Source: Camellia lanceoleosa
Taxonomy: Eukaryota; Streptophyta; Magnoliopsida; Ericales; Theaceae
Length of the DNA stretch: 64,000 bases
Direction of reading: 5' to 3'
NCBI GenBank assembly: GCA_025200525.1
Contig: CM045761.1
Coordinates: 205,440,254 to 205,504,253 of the forward strand
Below the pieces are notes generated by a model. That model was not told the origin of the DNA. It saw only the letters and a program-made list of their open reading frames with translations, and did not search any database. The translations under genes were made by a program, and so were the position numbers. This document shows, one piece after another, positions 63,320 through 64,000 of the stretch; position 1 is the stretch's first letter; every line of letters starts with the position of its first letter.

Positions 63320-63481
63320 TAAATGTCATTGAAAATAAGAACTTACAATGAAATGTCCTAGTCTTGAAAAGATTTACAGCAACTACTTGAAACTACTCAT
63401 AGGAAATGAAATGCAGTACATGAATTGAAGTGCTGAAATGTAAAGAACTGGAAATATAAAAAACTGGAAAGAAAATATGAA

Positions 63482-64000
63482 GGGTGTGTTTGGTAACGTT
63501 TACGTTTTCAGTTTATATTTACAAAAATTTTATAAACTGATTTTGGTTTATTTTTAGAAAAACATAAACTATAAATGCGTTTGGTAATTGACAAAATGTT
63601 TTTAAAATTTAAAAAATATAAAAAAGAGTAAGAAATGGCAAGTGGTGGCGGAAGACGGTGGTGGAAAAATGGTAGGGTGGTGGTGGTGGTGGGTTGGTGG
63701 TGGGGGTGGTGGTGGTGGTGGTGGGTGGTGGTGGTGGTGGTGGTGGCAGGTGGTGGGTGGGTGGTGGTAGGTGGGTGGCAATAATGGCGGGTGGTGGTGG
63801 CGGGTAGGTGGGTGGGTGGAGTAATGCATGGTGGTAGCAGTGGGTGGTGGTGGTGGTGGTGGGTGGTGGCGATGGCGGGTGGTGGTGGGGTGGTGGCAGA
63901 TGGATAGTAATGGTGGATGAGTGGTGGCGAGTGGTAGTGAGTGAGTGAGTGGCGAGTCATGTCATGGTGGCGCAAGTGGTGGTGGTGGTGGTGGATGGGT
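63482..64000. repeat. MITE left end followed by GGT-rich low-complexity DNA
   Basis: AGGGTGTGTTTGGTAACGTT at 63482 looks like the left end of another MITE whose partner is off-window. From about 63645 to the end the plus strand is (GGT/GGTGG)n with irregular GCG and TGA interruptions. Long His/Pro/Thr ORFs on the minus strand are artefacts of this composition. Confidence 0.65.

Noticed and set aside
63508..64000. His/Pro/Thr-rich minus-strand ORFs
   Set aside because: Pure low-complexity (GGT)n DNA; no start context or homologous domain.

Overview
This is nuclear DNA of a flowering plant, most likely a woody or other large-genome eudicot; the species cannot be named from the sequence. The evidence is split genes with GT-AG introns, two recognisable plant housekeeping or stress genes, and a dense, nested load of plant-type LTR retrotransposons and small DNA transposons. 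There is no bacterial or organellar signature.

Layout. 1-16535 is a nest of Ty3/gypsy elements. An old minus-strand gypsy (A, one 312-bp LTR at 16224-16535) is broken by three later insertions: a nearly complete minus-strand gypsy with 2.5-kb LTRs (B, 1-8054, cut by the window edge), a 2.5-kb solo LTR (C, 8468-10983) and a 3.0-kb solo LTR in plus orientation (D, 12846-15866, perfect 5-bp target duplication). 16536-18092 holds a MITE, a 5'-truncated LINE with a 17-bp target duplication, and a duplicated stretch of PFP 3' flank. 18093-25359 is an apparently intact 19-exon minus-strand gene for the alpha (regulatory) subunit of pyrophosphate-dependent phosphofructokinase. A 777-bp Mutator-like element with a 9-bp target duplication sits immediately upstream of its core promoter (25516-26292).

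28887-47149 is one 18.3-kb minus-strand Tat-lineage gypsy with 538-bp LTRs and a perfect 5-bp target duplication. It has a tRNA-type primer site, gag-pol, a tandem-repeat block and a spliced antisense ORF on the plus strand. Its gag is split by a 7.1-kb CACTA-like element. A remnant of a second, oppositely oriented Tat element (antisense ORF with the same 86-bp intron, plus LTR, 47455-49150) and a 5'-truncated Ty1/copia (49160-53329) follow.

55107-59365 is an intact 3-exon minus-strand gene of the bZIP60 type, the plant unfolded-protein-response factor. A frame-shifted, nuclear-signal-like tail is encoded behind its membrane segment, as expected for IRE1-mediated mRNA splicing. Its 2.6-kb second intron holds a hAT-like element and a MITE. 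59366-64000 is AT-rich intergenic DNA carrying another hAT-like element, two Tourist-like MITEs joined through a single TAA, and a GGT-rich low-complexity block.

Only PFP-alpha and bZIP60 look like functional host genes. Every retrotransposon coding region seen here carries stops or frameshifts. All exon limits were read by eye from splice consensus and protein continuity.
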